This document shows positions 30,801 to 33,573 of a stretch of DNA of 33,573 nt, in pieces. The stretch spans positions 1-33,573 of the forward strand of contig QPMI01000355.1 in assembly GCA_004431415.1 (NCBI GenBank). Direction: 5' to 3'. The notes under the pieces were generated by a model that ran no database searches, was not told the DNA's origin, and saw only the letters and a program-made list of their open reading frames with translations. This stretch comes from Cyanophora paradoxa. Lineage: Eukaryota; Glaucocystophyceae; Cyanophorales; Cyanophoraceae. Every line of letters begins with the position of its first letter. Positions within the stretch are counted from its first letter, which is position 1. The position numbers were made by a program, and so were the translations under genes.

Positions 30801-33573
30801 GGAGCTGCAGGCGCTGCTGCGGGCGCGGGCGCGGCGGTGCCTGGAGCGTTTCTTCGCGAGGGCGGCGAGCGGCGAGGCGGCGGCGCTCGCCGCGCTGCGG
30901 GGGCGGCCGAGGCCCTCGCCGACGCCCCGCGCCTCTTCGCGGCGGCCAACGCCGCCGTCCCGCTCCCCGTCGCCGCCGCCGAGCCGGCCCCGGAGGCCCT
31001 CGCCGACCTCCGCGCCCTCGCCGCCCTCGCCCACCTCCTTGCCTCCGACCCCGGTCCCCGCCCGCGCCCCGCGCCCCGCCCACCGGCTCACCCCCCCGCA
31101 GGCGTCACGCCGTACGAGCTGCTGCGCGCCGGCGTGCCGCGGGCGCTGCTGGAGTACCTGACGCGCGGGAGGCCCGGGGGCGCCGGCGCGGCAGCAGCGG
31201 CACCTCTTCCGCCTGCGCGCCTTCGCGCACTTCTTCGCGGGGCGCCGAGCCCCGTCCCTCGCGGCCGGCCCTTCTCGGGGGCCGCCCCCGGCGAGCCCGG
31301 CGCGCCGCTGCGGGCGCTCGTGCGCCTCGTGCGCGGCTGCCTCGAGCTCGCCGACGCGCTCGCCCCCTCGCCGCCCCCGACGAGCCCGAGGCCGACCCGA
31401 GCCGGCCCCGCCGCGCCCGGCGGCGCCCGCAGCGCGCAGCAGGCCGTGCCCCGTGCGTGCCCCACGCTGCGCTCGCGCGCTGAGGGCGGCGCTGAGGGCC
31501 GGCGCGCAGGGCGGGGCCTGGGCTTCGGGCCGGCGGGCGCGGGGCGCGCGGGCGGCGTCGCCCTTCGCGCCGGCGCCGAACGCGGCGGCGCGGCGCCTCG
31601 CGGAGGCCTTCGAGCGTGCGGCCGCCCGCGCGCCCCCTCCGCCCCGCCTCACCCCGCGCCCCGCAGGCCTCTGCGTCGATGGCGGCCCCGGCCCGCGCCC
31701 CCGCCGCCCACGAGCCGACCACCTCGCCGCGGCGCCAGGCGCGCCGGGCGGGGCGGCGGAGGAGGATGCGGCCTGGGGCCGCTTCTGGGGCCGTCTGGCG
31801 GACGAAGGGTCGTGGGAGGGGGCGACGGGCCACGCGGTGGTCGTCCGCATGGAGCGCGAGGCGGCGCGGGGCGCGGCGGGGCTCGGGTGGGGGCCGGGGA
31901 GGCGGCGGGGGTCCTGCTCGCTTGCTGCGCGTGCTGCACGCGCTGAACCGCCTCTGGCCGTGGCTCTACGACGAGTCGCCCACGCGGGCCCGCCGCCGGC
32001 CTCCCTGGGCCCCGTCCACGCCGCCGAGTTCGTGAGCGGCCCCCTCACCGCCGCCCTCCTCCGCGCCTGCTACGAGGGGCTCGTCCCTCCGCCGCCGCCC
32101 CCTGGGCCCCCGCCGCCCGCCGCCCGGCGCGCACGCCCCGACCCCCGCCGCCACGCACGCCGCGTCGCCCCTCCTGCCCCGGCCTTCTCCGGGGGGCGGG
32201 CGGGGCCCCTTCGGTGCGGGGGAGCGGGAGGGGCCTCGCCGGCGCGGGCGGGGCCGGGGAGGGGCCGGGGAGGCGGCCCCTCGCCCCGCGCGGGGGCCTC
32301 GGCTTCGGCTACGGCCGCTCGCCCCTCGAGGCCTTCGGCGCCCTCTCCGCGGCCGCCCGCACCCCGTCCCCGGCCCGATCCCCCTTTGCCCCGCACGCCA
32401 CCCCGCCTCGCCCCGCGCGCCGGCTCCCAGCACGCCGGCCCGCCCTCTCGCCCCCGCCCACCCCATCTTTCCCTCCTCGCCCGCTCGCGACGGCCCTCCG
32501 TTGGCGTCGCTCTCGCCCGGGGCGCGGGCGGGGCCGGGTGCGGGGCCGCCCCCGCGGGGGCTGGTGGGGCCGCCTCGTGCACGCCTGCCCCTTCCTCTTC
32601 CCTTCGAGGCCCGCCGCCTCCACTTCGAGTGCCCGCGCCCCGCCCCCGCCCCCGCCCCGCGCGCCCCTCCGACCCGCCCCCGCGCAGGCTCGCCGCCTTC
32701 GGGGCGCCGCGGGCAGCGAGCGCGCTGCTGCGGCGGCACGAGGAGGCGGGGCGGGGCGGGCCGGCGACGGCGGCGGCGCTGGAGGCGCTGCGGATCCCGA
32801 AGGTGCCGCGGCAGAAGGTGCGGGTCTCGCGGGGCCGCGTGCTGGAGTGCGCGTACAAGGCGATGGAGCTCTACGGCGGGCGCGGCTCGAGCCTGGAGGT
32901 GGAGTACTTCGAGGAGGCGGGGACGGGCCTGGGCCCGACCCTCGAGTTCTACACCCTCGTCTGCCAGGAGCTCCAGCGCAAGGGCCTCCACATGTGGCGC
33001 GACGACGAGCCCGCCCCGCCCCGGTCCGCCCCCGCGCCCCCTCGCCCCGTCCTCCGCACCCTCGCGCCCGCCCCGCCCACGGTCCCGCCCCCGCAGCTCA
33101 AAGAGCAAGAAGGAGAAGGAGAAGGAGCGGGAGGGGCCGCGGGGGGGCGGGGCGGCGGCGTCGGAGGCCGGGACCTCGGAGGCGGCCGCGGGGGAGGCGG
33201 CCCCGGAGGGCGCCCCCGCGCACGCCCCGGAGGCCGAGCCGCCGGGCGGCCGCAGCTGGTGGCGGGGCCGCGGCCCGGGGCCGGCCGTCGGCGTTCAGCG
33301 CGGCGGGCCGGGGCCCGGGCGCACCGGTTCGGGGCGCGGGCGGGCCGGGGCTGGGGATCCCGCACGAGACGAGCAGCGTCGACGCCGACGTCGCCTCCTC
33401 CACCGTCGTCCGCCCCCGCCCCCCGCCCCCGCCCCGGCGCCGCTCTGACGCGGCGCCGCCGGGCGCAGTGGAGCGTGGGCGACACGAGCCGCCCGCACAG
33501 CGCCCGCTCCCACTCGCCCTCCACCGGCCCCCACGGCCCGCCTCTGGCGGCCTGGCCGGCGCCTTGGCGCTCC
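27845..33573 (+). CDS. HECT E3 ubiquitin ligase, TRIP12/UPL3/Ufd4 type (3' end outside window)
   Basis: A ubiquitin ligase that forms a thioester with ubiquitin through its HECT domain; the family acts in ubiquitin-fusion degradation and chromatin or hormone signalling. It starts MAAVFMHSGGASRSQRSSPG. Armadillo-like repeats follow (RWRAIAESIRSPEERVASEG, LFVPLLASILADDARAGLMD, IELAEQSVLAIERLAPEYSP, GLHALLAHLDFFTSSQQRAA, AAVLRLLGNLCRG), then ALQLVEILMTKAPAAYAG|PFRRHGLPAALLAIAA. Next come a long disordered Pro/Ala/Gly linker, ARRCLERFFA, VTPYELLRAGVPRALLEYLT, VLHALNRLWPWLYDE, AEFVSGPLTAALLRAC, HACPFLFPFEARRLHFE|LAAFG, and the HECT N-lobe start VPRQKVRVSRGRVLECAYKA, EVGTGLGP-like EAGTGLGPTLEFYTLVCQEL, QRKGLHMWRDDE. 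The catalytic cysteine lies beyond the window. Several unexplained frame changes (29600-31300) and one intron without AG suggest sequence errors or real damage. The linker exon borders are not resolved. Confidence 0.88.
28255..28307 (+). other. GC-AG intron in the HECT ligase gene
   Basis: Exon 1 ends ...LVFWN plus AG at 28254, followed by GCGCGCCGCCGC. The acceptor GGCGGCAG leads into FATRGVDLEELVAGA, with phase 2 kept (AG|C). The intron is 53 nt and no GT donor lies nearby. Confidence 0.7.
28634..28695 (+). other. Intron-like segment without GT or AG in the HECT gene
   Basis: The conserved exon ending GLMDIL and the next one starting LLATRALTHMMEAMPS are in different frames, separated by a C-rich stretch typical of the other introns. 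A GC donor fits at 28634. No AG occurs between 28621 and 28715, so the acceptor appears to be CGCGG|CA or GGCAC|TG. CTGACCC at about 28679 resembles a branch site. The right-hand border is uncertain by a few bases. Confidence 0.45.
29427..29481 (+). other. GC-AG intron in the HECT ligase gene
   Basis: Codons for APDYLDE end at GAG, followed by GCCCGCCCCCGCC. GGGGCAG at 29481 precedes TLALSDELLPALVRGAG in a different frame. The intron is 55 nt. Confidence 0.72.

Noticed and set aside
1-33573. tRNA, rRNA or snRNA genes, and transposons
   Set aside because: I looked for B-box-like GGTTCGA motifs, spliceosomal RNA cores and transposase or reverse-transcriptase motifs and found none convincing.

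Overview
This is a very GC-rich nuclear window from a eukaryote, most likely a unicellular alga or other protist. It carries ten protein-coding genes in about 33.5 kb. Almost all are cut by short introns of about 40-90 nt, so long open frames in single reading frames are misleading here. I rebuilt the genes by joining exons across frames at plausible splice sites and checking codon phase and family motifs. The proteins are core eukaryotic ones: VPS18, Mps1/TTK kinase, a kinesin-14, Spt6, ribosomal protein eS26 and a TRIP12/UPL3-type HECT ligase. I cannot name the species. Extreme GC with dense GC-rich introns would fit, for example, a glaucophyte such as Cyanophora, but that is a guess.

Layout, left to right: VPS18 (+, 57-4301); SR-rich U1-type zinc-finger protein (-, 4435-6262); Mps1/TTK kinase (+, 6391-10628); unrecognised membrane protein with a signal peptide (-, 10763-11915); FkbM-type methyltransferase with a signal anchor (+, 12226-13463); C-terminal-motor kinesin-14 (+, 14137-17580); YqaJ/lambda-exonuclease-like nuclease (-, 17675-19028); SPT6 (+, 19219-26129); eS26 (-, 26920-27548); HECT E3 ligase (+, 27845 to beyond the window). 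Orientations alternate almost perfectly. This gives four head-to-head pairs sharing 128-310 bp and four tail-to-tail pairs, three of them with about 94-134 bp between stops. The genes do not form one pathway; they look like ordinary gene-dense housekeeping DNA.

The most unusual signals are in the introns. At least eight introns have a GC rather than GT donor, shown by reading frame and conserved protein sequence. Many short introns are C-rich at the 5' end and G-rich right up to the AG, so they lack a pyrimidine tract and could fold back on themselves. One HECT intron seems to lack any AG. The intron-containing YqaJ-type nuclease is the least expected gene. Several conserved exons also show single-base frame breaks at G/C runs, which look more like sequence errors than biology.
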